A stretch of DNA of 64,000 nucleotides from Rhytidiadelphus loreus. Lineage: Eukaryota; Streptophyta; Bryopsida; Hypnales; Hylocomiaceae. A model generated the notes under the pieces. That model was not told where the DNA came from, searched no databases, and worked only from the letters and a program-made list of their open reading frames with translations. A program made the translations under genes and the position numbers. The stretch is from the NCBI GenBank assembly GCA_947034895.1, contig OX344763.1, positions 38,501,025 to 38,565,024 of the forward strand, read 5' to 3'. Below are positions 47,390 to 60,700 of the stretch, one piece after another. Position 1 is the first letter of the stretch. Each line of letters begins with the position of its first letter.

Positions 47390-48690
47390 CACAACTTCTT
47401 CAGGGTGCCTCGGCTTGTTTCAAGCAGTTGTATGTTAAGATCTAAAAGAATAATCCTCAACAGCTTTGTTGGTGGGATGGTGTTTGAACATGTGGCTTCT
47501 TGATAAACTCTTGTAGATTAGCTTTAAATCAAATATAGCGGAAGAAGTTTGTACGCAAAAGTAGGGCCCATGTTGGTGCAAATGATGAGCGTTGACAGAG
47601 ACCTTCTACTGCCCTGATGCTTCAAATGCCCGGTCTCTACTGTCCTGATGCTTCAAATGGAGATTCAAAAATAAGTGCATACAAAATTGTTAGAAATGCA
47701 TCTTCCTACAATACACTATTCATAGTTATTTCTAGTGACAAAAATTGAGATCCATACAAAGTTGTAGTCAAATTCCAATGAGAGGAATTGCATCAATAAC
47801 CAATGGCATTCTTCCAGGTTAATCTATTCAGATGTGCTTGACAAAAACTTAAGATGCGAAGGACAAGAGAAACACTTAAAAGGAGTTAGTTAATAAAGGT
47901 GATCGAATCTGCTTGAGGACCAAAGAAAAATTGAGTGACTACCATCACCTCTACAATTGAAATAAGCTTGAATGCTTGTCGCATACAACAAGGGAAGCAC
48001 TTCTAGTGAACCCAAGTGAATATCCACGCATTCTGCAATGTTTTTTGAGCTTTGTACATATGAATGAAGGATAATGAACACAAGATGTAGGCAAGATCAA
48101 TTTTCCCCCATGTAGAGTCGTCAATTTTTCCCCTGATGCTATAGTATTGAAACTATTGAAGTACGATTTGTTGATTGTTTAGAAACGTCAACTCAATTTG
48201 TTAATTATTTCATCAATTTGTGACATTGAATTATGTACATTGAAGACAAAATGCTTGTAACAAAGGCCTCTATGTAGAAAGATTCATAAGGTGATTGGTA
48301 GAGATTCTAGAATGTAAATGACAAAAACCGGTTGAATTTTTTCTGTCATTACCAATATTACAAAGAGATATAATTCCCGAAATAGAGGTCCAGGTGGACT
48401 ATATCAAGCTGAAATATTCATATGCTGAACTGGACCACAACAGCCATACGTGCACCCGTTTCGGGCCTGTTCCTTGCCCTGGGAACAGTCAAAAATTTTA
48501 ATTATTAAAAAATTATTTAAAAAATAATATTTTTTTATTTAAAAATTACTTTTTAATTGTTAATTAATTAATTAATTAATAGCAGCTGACGTGGCACAGT
48601 CGCAACCACGTCAGATCGCTACTGGGGCACAGTTCCCAGCGTTTCCCGCTGTTCGGGAATGCTTGGGAACTCACAATCTTGTTTTGGCCT
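47390..48690. other. Intergenic DNA with a TTAA microsatellite
   Basis: No gene is seen. A run of ttaa units (48556-48580) lies between GC-rich foldback-like words (gttccttgccctgggaac at 48469 and gttcgggaatgcttgggaac at 48652). The 24 bases at 48435-48458 are identical to 45580-45603. Confidence 0.4.
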
Positions 48691-49552
48691 GGAAAATCTT
48701 CTAATGAATAGTAAAAATTGAGCTAAATAAAGGACTCCAAAGTTTATTTTAGAGTAGAAAACATATTAATGCCTGCAAACTAGAACACCTCATAACTTTC
48801 ATCTCATAAATTTAAATGAAATGATTCAAAGCTTTATACATACATATAAATCTAGTGAACGAATTCCAATTTTATATTTTTGAAAAAAGTGATTTTTTAA
48901 GAAATTTTTGGCCTGCCCGCCGACTACTGAAAATTACATATCATGCAATAATTTTTGAACCATGTAAGGTAGAACTACCTATCATCCCCTTGATTTGCAA
49001 TTTTAATGTCTTGGGGTCAATTCCAATAGGGGCACATATTTTTTAGAGGTTTGCGCTTGTTTCACAAATTAAATTCAAGTGGAATTATAAGTTTTTCGAC
49101 TAAAACTGTAATTTCTATGAATTTTTGAAGTAATTAGCCTGAAATTACAAAACCAATAATAGACTACAGTAATAAACATTCCCTAATGAATCCATAACTG
49201 CCCAAGTCAAGTACAAAATACTTACCATTAATGCAGTGACACATTATCCCTCGTTACCATAAAAAATCAGATTTTATCATAGAACGCTTTAATTTCTGTC
49301 ATAAGAAGAATGGATTTGGATGTTTTTTGGACAAAATTGGGTGATGGAATTGAGCTAGTCTACTAACTGAATTGGAAAACTAACGGTAATGGGATGGTTC
49401 ACCTTAGTAAAAAATTATAAAAATTGTTGGGCCTTAAAGCTACTCTTTGGGCACATGTTGTGTGGAAATTTCAAAGAAAAAAAAGAAAAAATTCACTCAT
49501 AGTAAGCTACCCAAAATCGCTATGTTGTCAAAAAATGTAGTTTGGTCCTTTA
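48691..49552. mobile_element. Truncated copy of the TTAA-flanked element
   Basis: It matches the right two thirds of 35183-36110 (aaagtttattttagagtagg, aaaaaagtgattttt) and ends GGTCCTTTAGGGG followed by TTAA (49553-49556). The left end is missing. Confidence 0.5.
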
Positions 49553-49785
49553 GGGGTTAACAAACTTGGATGTACTTTGTTCATTGCATGTAGCTCAAGT
49601 AATAAACTCTTGAAAATATTCATAATCCAAATTGTCATTGCCGGCTTTCTTAGGAGTTAAATTGCATTCCAATTCAAAAACTATAGAGGAAATTAACTAT
49701 GGTTCTTCTTGGTTGGCTTACTTAATGAGTTTGTTCATATAGGGTTCTACAACAAAGTTTACAGGACAATGCATGTGAAAAAAAC

Positions 49786-50344
49786 TCGGGGGGTGTACTT
49801 AGTTCTACTATAACAAACCACGTACAAACAAGCGGTTTCTAATAAACTATAATTTCAACCTAAAGTTTTGAACATTATTTAATAATGACTATAGCTTTCT
49901 ATTGCCAAAATTTCCAACTCAAATAAAATATGAAATGATTTCTAGAAGAGGTTGAAAATGAACTAAAATGGCATATTTTCAACTCAAATAATTATAGAGG
50001 ACACATTTAGATGACCATTGAGTCAATATTCAACTCAAAATGAGCTTTCAATAATGAATTATTTTTAGGAATTTTTTGTTCATTTTTTAGACAATTTTTT
50101 CTTATATAATATAGGAGTGTGAAAGTTATTTTTCAGTTCTACAGTGTATCTTTTTACTTCAAAAATTTGTAACTAATTACTATTAACAAATAAAAATATC
50201 AATAATTCAAAACATAAACTTTTAAAGTAGGAAAATCTATTCATATTTTTTTAATTTTGTTTTACTTTAAATTCAAAAAGTATATAGGGGGTCCAAAGTT
50301 TTGTTTGCACGTGGTTTCTAATGGACACTCTAAATGCCCCCTCA
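49786..50344. mobile_element. AT-rich MITE, copy 2
   Basis: It is the same element as 24151-24708 with few differences. The ends (ggggggtgtacttag and taaatgccccctc) pair imperfectly, and the subterminal aaaccacgtacaaacaa pairs with ttgtttgcacgtggttt. Confidence 0.7.
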
Positions 50345-51100
50345 AGGAAAAAAAACTACATATATGTTTTATTGCAAAAGTTGCTTATTCAAAATGGAGT
50401 TTCTAAATACAAAACTTAGATTAGTAGATGCAATTTTGGAGGATAAGGAAAATGCTATCAAAATGTGGATTGCAGTAGAGTATTGGAGATTTTATCCTCA
50501 AAATTCTTTGGAAACCAAGCCCCCTTTGCTTAAATCTTCATGTTTTATGGTTAAGCCTTAAATGACAGGCTAAGCCCCCTTAGGCTTGGTTTTAATTTAG
50601 GCTTGGTTCAAGACCTTGTACTTGACAAAAAAAAAAAAAAAATTTAATTGGAAAGTTTCAAGCTATTGGACTCACTTCAATGGTGAATATGGCTATATTG
50701 TCTCAATTTTTGTCCTCATTTTTTGAAACTTTTTTTGAAGATAGGATTTTTTTTCAATTAGTGCTTGAAAACAAAATTATGTCCAAATAAGCTAAAAATA
50801 AAGGAGAGGGGAGAAGAGGGGGCAGCAAAAACAAATTTGAAAAATTTGAATTGATATTGAATTTTTTTCCCCTTATAGATTATATTTTTGTCTAAATGGA
50901 AAGCTTTTATTCATCCATTTGGATTTGTTATGAGAAAGTTATGGACAATCTTGTTTTGGGGGCAATTAGAACATCTTCTTGAAATAATAACTTGTAGGAT
51001 TCATTTCTAAATACAATTTTTCAAATTTTTCAAATTTTTTTTTTGACATGGTTTAGTTTGCTTCTTAGAACAATTTCAGCATTGAAATTAGTGCGTTTTA
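50345..51100. other. AT-rich DNA, no gene
   Basis: Contains a 75-codon frame at 50334-50561 (+) overlapping the MITE end, a poly-A run at 50626, and no recognisable feature. Confidence 0.35.
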
Positions 51101-51369
51101 ATTCCATCTTAGAGATATTATTAATTAAGATTTTCCTTCTATCTCATACCTACTATTATTTAATAATTTTTTAAAGAATTAAATCAATTAATTAGTTAAT
51201 TTTTCCTAGACTCTCAACTCAATTCTCCACTATAAAGATTTAAAGCTCAAAACTTTGTAGTACAAAAAATTTAAGTTAAGAAGGTTCAAAGTCAAATAAT
51301 CTATTCCTGCAATGTGTTGAAAAACTTGTTTCTTTCACTTTAAACCAACCTTATTTTTTCTAGCACCTT

Positions 51370-51671
51370 GGTGTCAAACTCTAGTGTCGTGGCACAGTTA
51401 CAGTGGTTTAAATTTGGAGGGACAATCCTCCATTTCCTGCATGGTGTACTGCTAAAATGCAAAAAAGAAAACTCTACTTTAAACGTAGATTTCTTGCAAT
51501 CTGTGTGGTCAAAAATTCAAAAAAAAATTCCCACACATTTTCATACTAGTTAGGTGTAAGATCCTATAGTTAGATGTGCAAAAAAACAATTTTTAAGATT
51601 TTTTACTCTTTGCTATAGAAATGGCAGTTTTGAGGGGTTTTGACAAAAAAAAGGCCTTGGTCCTCTAGGGG
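51370..51671. mobile_element. Inverted fragment of the TTAA-flanked element
   Basis: Read on the minus strand, it starts CCCCTAGAGGACC next to TTAA (51672-51675) and follows the left end of 35183-36110 (aaaactgccatttct, catctaac.taggatctt). The other end is lost. Confidence 0.5.
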
Positions 51672-51675
51672 TTAA

Positions 51676-53100
51676 GGGCCTAACATCAAGTGTTAATTCA
51701 ATTATTGCATCTTTTGAGCTCATTGTTAGTGTGACACAATGTCACAATGAGCTCAATAAAAAATGAGATTTATTTATTCTACCCCACTTTGCTCCCTCTG
51801 GTGAATTAAAAGAAATTAAAACTAAAATAATTAAAAAATGTTTTTTCAAGTCCCAAACCACCCAATATTTTGTAATTTTTAGGTGGGGTGGGGTTGGATT
51901 TGATATGGAATATGTCCCATATCAATCTCTGTATTCCTACATCTTGTATCCATATCCGTATCCTATATCTAATATTCTATATTCTGTATTCAAAGATCAA
52001 TGGCATTGGAGGGGGGCATGGATTTTTATTTTTTTTAAATCAATGGCTGTCAATTTTTGGAGGACGGGGGGGAAATGACATGGTTGCATCTTTTCGGCTC
52101 ATTGTCATTGTCATTGTATGCATGCTCAAAGAATTTCTAAAAAGTTTGTTTTCTATAATCCTAGGAGTGTTGGACAAACCACAAAATAATGTGTTATAAG
52201 TTATAATTTCCATAACTTTTTGAATTTGCATCAACAATGACAATGTTAAGCGTCGAGAGTATAAACTATCCTCATGGTTCAATTTAGAGAAAAAAAATAT
52301 TTTCAGATTTTCTTCAAACTAGTTTTGAAAATTTATCTTTAATAAATCACCAAAAATATAATTTCTACTTTAATCATTAGATAAACTATAATATTAGTCA
52401 AAATTGCAGCTTCAATTGACTTATAGAAGAGGGTGATTGCAAAAAACACTTCACGTTTTTTTTGTCCCCTTGACCTTAGACAGGTGTTTTTTTGCTCATA
52501 ACTTTTGCATCGTGTTTCCATATTCTATGAAACTTGAAATGAAGGTACATGTGGTAGTTTCAAATGTTGAGTCATTTTTTGGGTTTTTTAAAAATTATTT
52601 TACTATTTTTAAACTGCCCCCGATTGGATGTCTACTTTAGCCATTTTGAAGGTTTTTAGTACTATTTTTCACCCAAAAATACGAATTTGAAGCTCAAAAT
52701 TGGTATACTAGGACTTCTACTAAAGTTACACAAGATTACCAAAGATTTTCTAAAAATAGTTAATTTTCCATCTTCCACATGTGCTCAAAGTGCACTACCT
52801 TTGCGCAAGTGTAGAGAACACAATTTTATTTTTCCAATAGTGAAAATTGGTGAAAAGGAGTATCTATAAGTTAGAAAAAATATATTTTTCTTTGAGATTT
52901 TTTAAAATTTTTTTACTATTTTTTAAGAATTAAATTTCAAACTGTCTATTTTCTTGCATTTTTCAACCCTCTTTGACCGTGCATAACTCTTAGAGATAAA
53001 AAAATTTAGGTCTGAATTTTTGCACATATCATTTTTTTAATGCTTTACACATTATCCATATTTTATTTTATTTAAAAAAAAATTATTCCAAAATCCACAA
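51676..53100. other. AT-rich DNA with old TIR-element debris
   Basis: 52440-53000 shares scattered words with the interior of the TTAA-flanked elements (cataacttttgcatcgt...tttcca). No gene is found. The frame at 51888-52199 (+) is low complexity. Confidence 0.35.
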
Positions 53101-53305
53101 ACAGGAGTGAAATGGCTGTTTTGAACGAAAACCGGCAGGTGTTTCTTGCAGTGAACCACCCAAGAAGGAAGAAGATTTCATGATGAAAACAACAATACTT
53201 TCTCCAAATACTGAAATTTTCAAAACTACTCAAAAATTGAACACTTTGTGCTATTTTCCTTACAATTTTTTTGACCATAATTGCAATCTTAGTTTCAAAT
53301 TTAAA

Positions 53306-53341
53306 ACAATAAAACAATAAAACGATAAAACAATAAAACAT
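53306..53341. repeat. Microsatellite (aaaacaat)n
   Basis: Four to five units of an 8-base motif, one with cgat instead of caat. Confidence 0.7.
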
Positions 53342-53533
53342 TCCGGTTAAGGACAGCGGTAATTCAAATTTTACCGCCACATTCAGGTTCAAACAATTAA
53401 CCTCCCGCCATTCATGTGACATTTTATCATCCAACGACCCAATCATCCATCCTTAGCCTAAGATCCAAACACCGTTGATCAGAACACGTGGCAGCATCTC
53501 CTCATTAGCATTGAAAAAAAGTTTATGTTTGCT

Positions 53534-53806
53534 TTACGCATCACTAATCCATCTGAACGCAGTGTAAAGTGTGAATACCGGTATACGTATCCCATTCATT
53601 TCTGTGTTTTCTTCCACTGCATGTAGCGCACTCGCTTGCATTGCAATTTCCATTCCAGCTGCAGGATGATGGAACTTCTTCATCATGTTTTGAAAGGTGA
53701 CCTTGTCGAAGGGAGCAGGAATGCCGAGAGACGCCAACAAAGCAAGTCTTCGATAAAACTTGCATTTCCCTTTGAATTCTAGTTTTCCATTGTTTGCGAT
53801 TCAATT
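53534..53806 (-). CDS. Candidate terminal coding exon, function unknown
   Basis: A minus-strand frame opens without ATG near 53806 (ANNGKLEFKGKCKFYRRLAL) and ends TGA at 53534. It includes LGIPAPFDKVTFQNMMKKF and MNGIRIPVFTLYTAFRWI. Codon use and composition look like real protein and GC content is higher than in flanking DNA. I do not recognise the family. It may be the last exon of a gene or a captured fragment. Confidence 0.3.
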
Positions 53807-54113
53807 CGTATTTCTATACAGCCATGAACTTGGCATTCTAGATGCTGATCCTGCTTGAAAGCGGAATAATTATTCTTATTTCACAATTTCTTCGATTGCG
53901 TTTTCGATTGGCTTACACTGCGTTTTTCATTCCGGTCTGTTTTTGAATCTCACGATCTGAAGCTTTAAGCACTTATTGCGTTAAAAATTTAGCCGGAAAC
54001 ACTGAATAAACTACTGAAATCGTAACTGAATTTATGAAGGTTCAAATTCTTACTGAATTAGTTGCTGGAGAGTCAAATTCTTGTAACTGGGAGCTCTAAT
54101 ATTATCTCCTCCA

Positions 54114-54715
54114 CAGGCGGACGAAATGTAAAATCAATCGTGCAGTTATACGAACGCTGCTCCGGTTCGAAGTCGATCCAGGAAGAGGCCAAGCAAGATC
54201 TCCAATCAGTAATGGAGGTGCAGCAGTCTCCCCGCCATACTAACATTCAGACATCTCCAAAGAGTGCTATTCCCGTCGTGGAACTTCCGGTGGCATCTCC
54301 CAAGCACTGTGTTCTTGTGGAAGTAGCTGCGAAGAGTCCTGCTCCTCCACCAGAATCTAAGGACAGCTCAGACTCCTCAACCAAAGATTTTCGAGGAGTG
54401 AAGAGAAAATCGTCCAGTGTTCACAAGGAGACAGTTCAGGCAATTGAGAATGCGAGTCATAAAATTGCTGAGTCCATAGACCGCATGCACACTGCCATTT
54501 CACAGGTTGCAGCCGATGCCGTCAAGGAGCATGATGTCTTCTTTCACACAGAATTGAATTACCTGAAGAAGCGAGACCGGCATGTATTTCGCAATCAACA
54601 GAACCTGATTAGCGCGATAAATGCCTTGACCGAAGTCATCACAACGGGGATAAAAAAAACTGCACAGGCAGAGGATGGGAGGAAGGAGATAGTTGGTGGA
54701 GCAGGTGCAGACTAA
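54114..54715 (+). CDS. Unidentified protein with helical C-terminal half
   Basis: The frame is open from before 54062 to TAA at 54713-54715. No ATG starts it until 54212. A good acceptor, cctccacag|GCGG at 54113/54114, suggests that the start lies in an upstream exon not found. The product has a Pro/Ser-rich first part (SPAPPPESKDSSDSS), a basic patch (GVKRKSSS), then about 90 residues of continuous helix (HKIAESIDRMHTAIS... to ITTGIKKTAQ) with heptad-like spacing. This layout resembles the C-terminal half of plant SANT/Myb-like or trihelix nuclear proteins, but there is no DNA-binding domain here, so function is not assigned. The coding bias makes a real gene likely. Confidence 0.55.
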
Positions 54716-57700
54716 GGAAGCGACACGTACGAGACAATGCAATGGGCCCTGAAACTATGTCGGTCTGCTATTCTTGAATTCTACTTTCGATTACTGGTCG
54801 GTCTTGCATAATGTTCGTCTGACTATTTTTCAATCGGTCAGTAATCGATTTTAAATTCATAAAATGCAGAGCAGTACTAGTACTGGATGTCGCTGAGTTT
54901 TTGCTCAGATAATCATTAGGATATATGGATCCCGATATGAATCGTACGGTGAAGTTCAATTCTGCAATTCTTTTTGGACTTGTGACATAGATAGCTATAG
55001 GTGTTTCACCGATCGTCGGTGATTTTCAAATCAGGAAATGATGGCTGGAACCGAATTTTCTAGTCCGATCTCGTTAATTTGAAGTGCAGAAAGTGCCGTG
55101 CCTGAATCATGTGTCTAACGAATTTCTCGAATCGTCAGATATCCTGAGCAAACAGATGGAGAAGCTGTCAGTCTTCGGTACATTCACATCATACATAAAC
55201 GAAATTGCTGTTATGATTTCTTGAGCAAACAGATGCAGATTCTTCTATAGTATTTGCTGTATCATTTATGTCAAAAACAAAACAAAACAAAAACTTGCTG
55301 TGTTCCATTTCCAGAAGCAGGATTAAATCAACATTTGGCCTTGCACTTCAGGTAATCATATCTGACCCTGCTTCTTTCTTCGTCTGGGTTGGTGACGGTT
55401 GCTGCACTTTTTTTTCTTCCCTTCTCTGTTAGAAATTGTTCGAAAATCACAGTCTATGATTCCTTGTTATGACATTCTCTAAATCGTCATTCTAGAATAC
55501 CCTGCACCCTGGCCTCACTATCATCACCTGCATCACACTTGTCACATATGTCATGAGCAAGTTTAGAATATATCTTATAGTGAATCTTATGCAAGTTCCG
55601 ATTGCTGGAGAGCTAGCTCTATATAAGATCCGTTGCTCGCACTGCATCCACAATCTGGCAATTAATTTCATCCAATATTTTTATATAGAGCTCTCCAGAG
55701 GAAAGTGGAACTCAAATTTTAGACCACCTCTGTCAGTAACTCTCTACAATATCATGCAAAAAAATCACTTAAATTCGACTTTTCAAGTGTTGGAAATTAA
55801 CATATATCACAGCAGTTTTTTTGTTTTTCATTTTTTTATGAAGTGCCAAAGTGACGATATTAAATGTTACAGCAATGCTCCAAATTTCAACATTCATTCA
55901 CATATTGGATAGAAAATACCACATTAGTACATATCACATATCCAAAATTATGTTTTCATCCACAATCTGGCAATTAAGTTCATCCAATATATATATTTTT
56001 AATTTGAAGTATTTTGGCAATTTTCCCCTCTGACTTTGAGTACCATCAGTTTGTTCCAAGGGTGTGGTGTTGGGTCCATTACTTCGGTGCAAATGTCTAC
56101 CAAATCACCAAAACCCCCCCGCTGAATTACAAATAGAATTTTCACTTCTTATAGTTCATATGATCATTTATTTTATATGAATTCTTGGTCAATTTTGCTT
56201 TAATTTTAATTTTGTAATTTTGTATTGAATCAAGTTTTATTAAAATTTCCCAAATTATTGCACAGTTGACCTAATCTCTTATCTTTCACCACATCATGTT
56301 ATCACTGTTTTGAAGATATGGTTCAATATTACCTCAGACAATTTTACCTTGGAATTAGACACTTACCACTTTTAATATGCAAATTTATTCAATCATTCAT
56401 TCAATTTGTGCACAAGTTTTTACTTATGGCTTGTGTAGGTCCGTTTGACTGCATAAAAATGTGCAATTACAAAAAAGAATTAATTTTTTGGGCCCATTTC
56501 ATCACTTGGAGTATGCCACACAAGACTGAGGACTAAAAAGTTTTTTTTTCTCAAATTATTTTTTCCCAAAAAAAAAAAAAAATTCCCTCCTAGATTTGCA
56601 CATTGGCCCAAAGTCAAATGGCCCTCCACAAAGGGCAGATTTTCTTTAATGTCTCCTTATCCTTGTATTTGATCAAATATTTAGCTTACAACTTTTTCAC
56701 CCAAGGGAAAATGGAGGACCAAATAATATCTTGCAAGGTGATTAGGTTTCAAGAACTCGAATTTCAATATGGAACCAAGAACCCTAAATTATTCAGAAGA
56801 GGTTGAGAAATAGCACACTAGTGAACTTTGTGAAGTTTAAGCTACACCTCACAAAATCTTTTGAATGCATAGTGAACCACGAAATACAAGACCAATTTTT
56901 ACATGTATCAATCATCCAAGGTGGGTGAAAATTTTGGAATTTGCCCCTCCACATACTCTTTTTGGATTTCGTAAGTGGGGGCGTGAGTTTGGTTTTCAAA
57001 GTAAAATGTAAACCCAACTTTCTAAGGAAGTGCAAAAGCTGGCCAGGGAAGATTGATCCCTTATTTGCCCCAACCAAGGGTAAATGTGAAAATTGCCCCC
57101 TATTTTGTGCTGTGGAAATTTTGTATTTATTCACCACTTCTTGCTAATTTGAGGCCTCGGATTGCAAATATAATTTCAGAATTTGCAAATTTTATCATGG
57201 GTAAAAACAATAAATTTCAGTGTTTTCTCGAAGGGTACTGTAAAGCACGGGGCAATAAGGGGTCAAGCTCGTTTTCAGAAACGATTCTCAAAGTCTCAGA
57301 AGATTCCCAAATTATGAAGCTTAGGGCGACCGACAAACTGGAGCGCACGCAGCGTCCGTCAGTCGCATTGCGCGAGGGCTTTGTGTCACAGTGCGTATCG
57401 ATCTGCAAGTTGATTAAATTTCTTGTTGTGTCCATAAACGGTGGTAGCAGCAAGGATTTAGAGTCTTTCATCAGTTCGGGGTTTCCGGATCTCCAGAATT
57501 GGGGCGTGGATTCCTGTGGAATCAGGTTTTCTTTTCTTTTCTCTTTTTTTACCGACATCGCGGAATGAGCTTCTTGTGCTGCAGATCCTGTGTTTGCTGG
57601 AGCTTTTTGCTGGTCGATTGCTGAATTTCTCTTCTTGGGGTTTTGGATTGGTAGCGAATGTGCTTTGTTTTTTTTGTTTTTTGTTGCTGTCGAGGTCAGC

Positions 57701-57772
57701 GGGATTTTGTGTGTGTGGCGTGGTGTAGGATCGGAACGAATTCGCTCTTTGCTCGAGTGTACGTTTGGAGCT
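54716..57772. other. Intergenic region upstream of the IPK gene
   Basis: Mostly AT-rich without a supported gene. GC rises from about 57240, consistent with the promoter and 5' leader of the downstream kinase gene. The long minus-strand frame at 57217-57828 overlaps that leader and has no recognisable domain. Confidence 0.4.
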
Positions 57773-60700
57773 ATGGATCCTGCGCCTGTAACCGTGGATT
57801 CTGTGACGGCTGAGAAGCCCGTGAGCAATTCTGGCTCTTCAATTTCTGTGGCGTGAAATCTTGGCCGAATTTGATTTGTGCATTACAAATGTTTGCATTC
57901 GATGTTCTTTTGAATGTGTATTCGTATGTGGCACGTTTTTTGAATTTTCCTCTCTTTGGTAGGACCCACCGAAATGAGCAGCCAACTATAAGCCATTTGT
58001 GTTTCATTTAAGACTCGGCTGTAGTCTCATGTTTTCGGATTTGTTATTTACACTCATGAGTTTGTTAGGAGCTTAGAATATATGACATTAATTATAGCTT
58101 GACGTGATTATCAATGGAGTTGTGTGATTTTCTTAGAGGTGTGTAACGTTTTGGCGATATAGTGTTGCATATAAAGAGCTGCCCTTAAAAGAAGTATTTG
58201 GGGTTGCGTCTCGGGTTGCGTTGCTTGAGTTGGAAAGATAGGCCAGATCCGTTTTCACATTCGTTGAGCACCCATTATCAAATTGTTTGCAACTTCTTGT
58301 AACATATCAGAGTGTGTTAAATTAAAGTTCATCGTCAAGATTTTATTAACAATTTATTCCATCCCCATCGTCTTCCTGGTCTTACCATTGCCTTGTGTGT
58401 TGCTGACTCTGTTGCATATTTTCCATTCAGGCTTTTAAAGTGGCGGATCATCAAGTAGCCGGGCATCGATTTGAAGGTACATGTTTTCTACTGGCCATTA
58501 TTCGCGTAGTAGTATATCGGTTTCAGATGTGGATCAATAAGCAGATTAGGGTAGAAGCCAAGTCCAAATTGACTTGAATTTTCTTACTTAGATTCTGTTC
58601 TTGCATTAACCCTTCTAGAGATCGTCTGTGGTTGATCTGCAGATGGGCGAGTTGGTTCCTTAGTTGACGATTCGGGTCGATTCTACAAGCCCTTGCAAGA
58701 TGGTTCTAGAGGTGATAAGGAGGTCCTGTTTTATAACAGGTTTTGGGCAGACACCACTATACCTCCCGCTATCCAAAAGTTCTTTCCCAAGTTCTACGGC
58801 ACTATTGAGATTGACACTCCCAACGCCGACGGTGCAGTCAATATCCTTTACCAATAGGAATATGAACAAATTGCTACATGAACATTTTATTTGGGGAACT
58901 GGAATTGGGATTAAAATTTCATTTTGGCGCACATGGTATGAGCTTTCGCTGTTATTCTTGGAAATCTTGACCTATGGACCACGGCATGCGATCATGGAGG
59001 ATTTAACACATGGATTTCAGAAGCCGGGAATTATGGATGTGAAAGTAAGTTTATTAAACATTTGTCTACATAAAATTGGTTAGAAGCTATGTGCTGCACC
59101 CAAGAATTGTAATCCGTCATTCTGAATCTGACAAATGCTTAGCTGAAGTTTGTATGTTGGTTTCTTATCTTGCCATTAATCACGTAGCAAAGAGTCAGTA
59201 GGAGCTGAATTAGAGTAGAAGAATGCTTAATATAATTCAAGGAGAGAATGGCAATCAATCTTTAGCCGATCATGTTAGAATGTGATGTTTTTCTTTTTTC
59301 CTTTCAAAGGAAAGGGCTAAATAATGCTATATAAATATTCAAAATTTGAAGTAGTGTGCACTTCACATACACTGAAGAAAAATGCTACTGAAGAGAAATG
59401 CTATATGAGGGTTTTTTGAATTTCATACCTGAAATTGACTTCTATATCCAAATTTTCAGGTCGGAGCACGCACATGGTATGCTGAGGCAGGTCCCAAATA
59501 CGTCGAGAAGTGCAAGTAAATTTCTTTGCCTCTTATTCTTGGATATGAAGTGTTGATTAGTAGTGCTTTTGCATTGATTACTTATTATTGGTCTTTCTAA
59601 GAGTTCTGCTAATCATGTATGAATGCAAGCCGTTCAGATTCGTTACTATTTTGTGGTAGTGAATTTATGTTTCATGTTTTTGACTTCCATCTTCATTGTG
59701 ATATGTGGGCACCTACTTTAGGGCGAAGGACGAGGAAACCACCACTGCAGCTCTGGGCTACCGCCTCTCTGGAATGCAGGTGCCTAAAAAAGTTTCTCAA
59801 TTCTCAACATTCCTTTCCCTGATTTTGATATTTTATACCTGAAATCAACACCTGGATGGAAGGAATTCTTTCCGGAGATTTTGGACTCGAGGATTGGTGC
59901 AAGAGATTAATTTGAAGAAAACTTTGCATATTTGGTCCCTAAGTTCCCGAATCGTTGCTTTGTCAAGAAATTACACACTCATCCAGATTCAGAATTTTGC
60001 CAGTAAGATGTATTTTATTCCCAAAATACATCTATAATATTGCAGAACCAAAGTTCTTCAGGGGTTGTGCAATAGCGAATACAGGGCACTAAGAGGGGAC
60101 CAACTGACTATGGAATTTATTTTAATGGCTGGAAACTCGTTTATTGTTGGCTAAGGTTTTCGAAGCCAAGAATGCCGAAGTATGGAAAGCCTCACGATCC
60201 TGGTGTAAATATCTGAAGCCCGAGGAAGTTCCAGAGGCACTCAAGCGTTTCGTTTCCTCAAACCCTTCTGCCGAGAAGGGCTGGGATGGAGTATCCGCCA
60301 AAGCTGTCTATGGCACCACCGTCACAGAGCTTCAACAGCTCAAGGCCTGGTACTCTCTCTGACTAAGCACTAAACTAGATTTGCAATTTAGTGTTGTGTT
60401 ACCAACAGAGTTACGAATTATCTTGAAGATCCTACTTGTACGACACACTATTTAGGAACATCTAATTACAAGTTGAATATGTCTAGTTTCATTTAACAGT
60501 GGCAGGATTGTTGATATTTACACTCAATCTTCTCGAATGACACTGGGGTGGGCAACTGGGCTTCTAAATGCACTCACATGCGTTGACATTCGATAGTTGT
60601 CCAATCAGATGTGTACTCAACATGACAGATTATCAGGATATTATGCAATTACAGAGTGTCATTCGAGATGTTTTAGTGTAATGTTTGCAATGGTGTTGCC

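Noticed and set aside
57217..57828. 203-codon minus-strand frame
   Set aside because: It overlaps the 5' leader and first exon of the IPK2 gene, has low-complexity composition and no recognisable domain.
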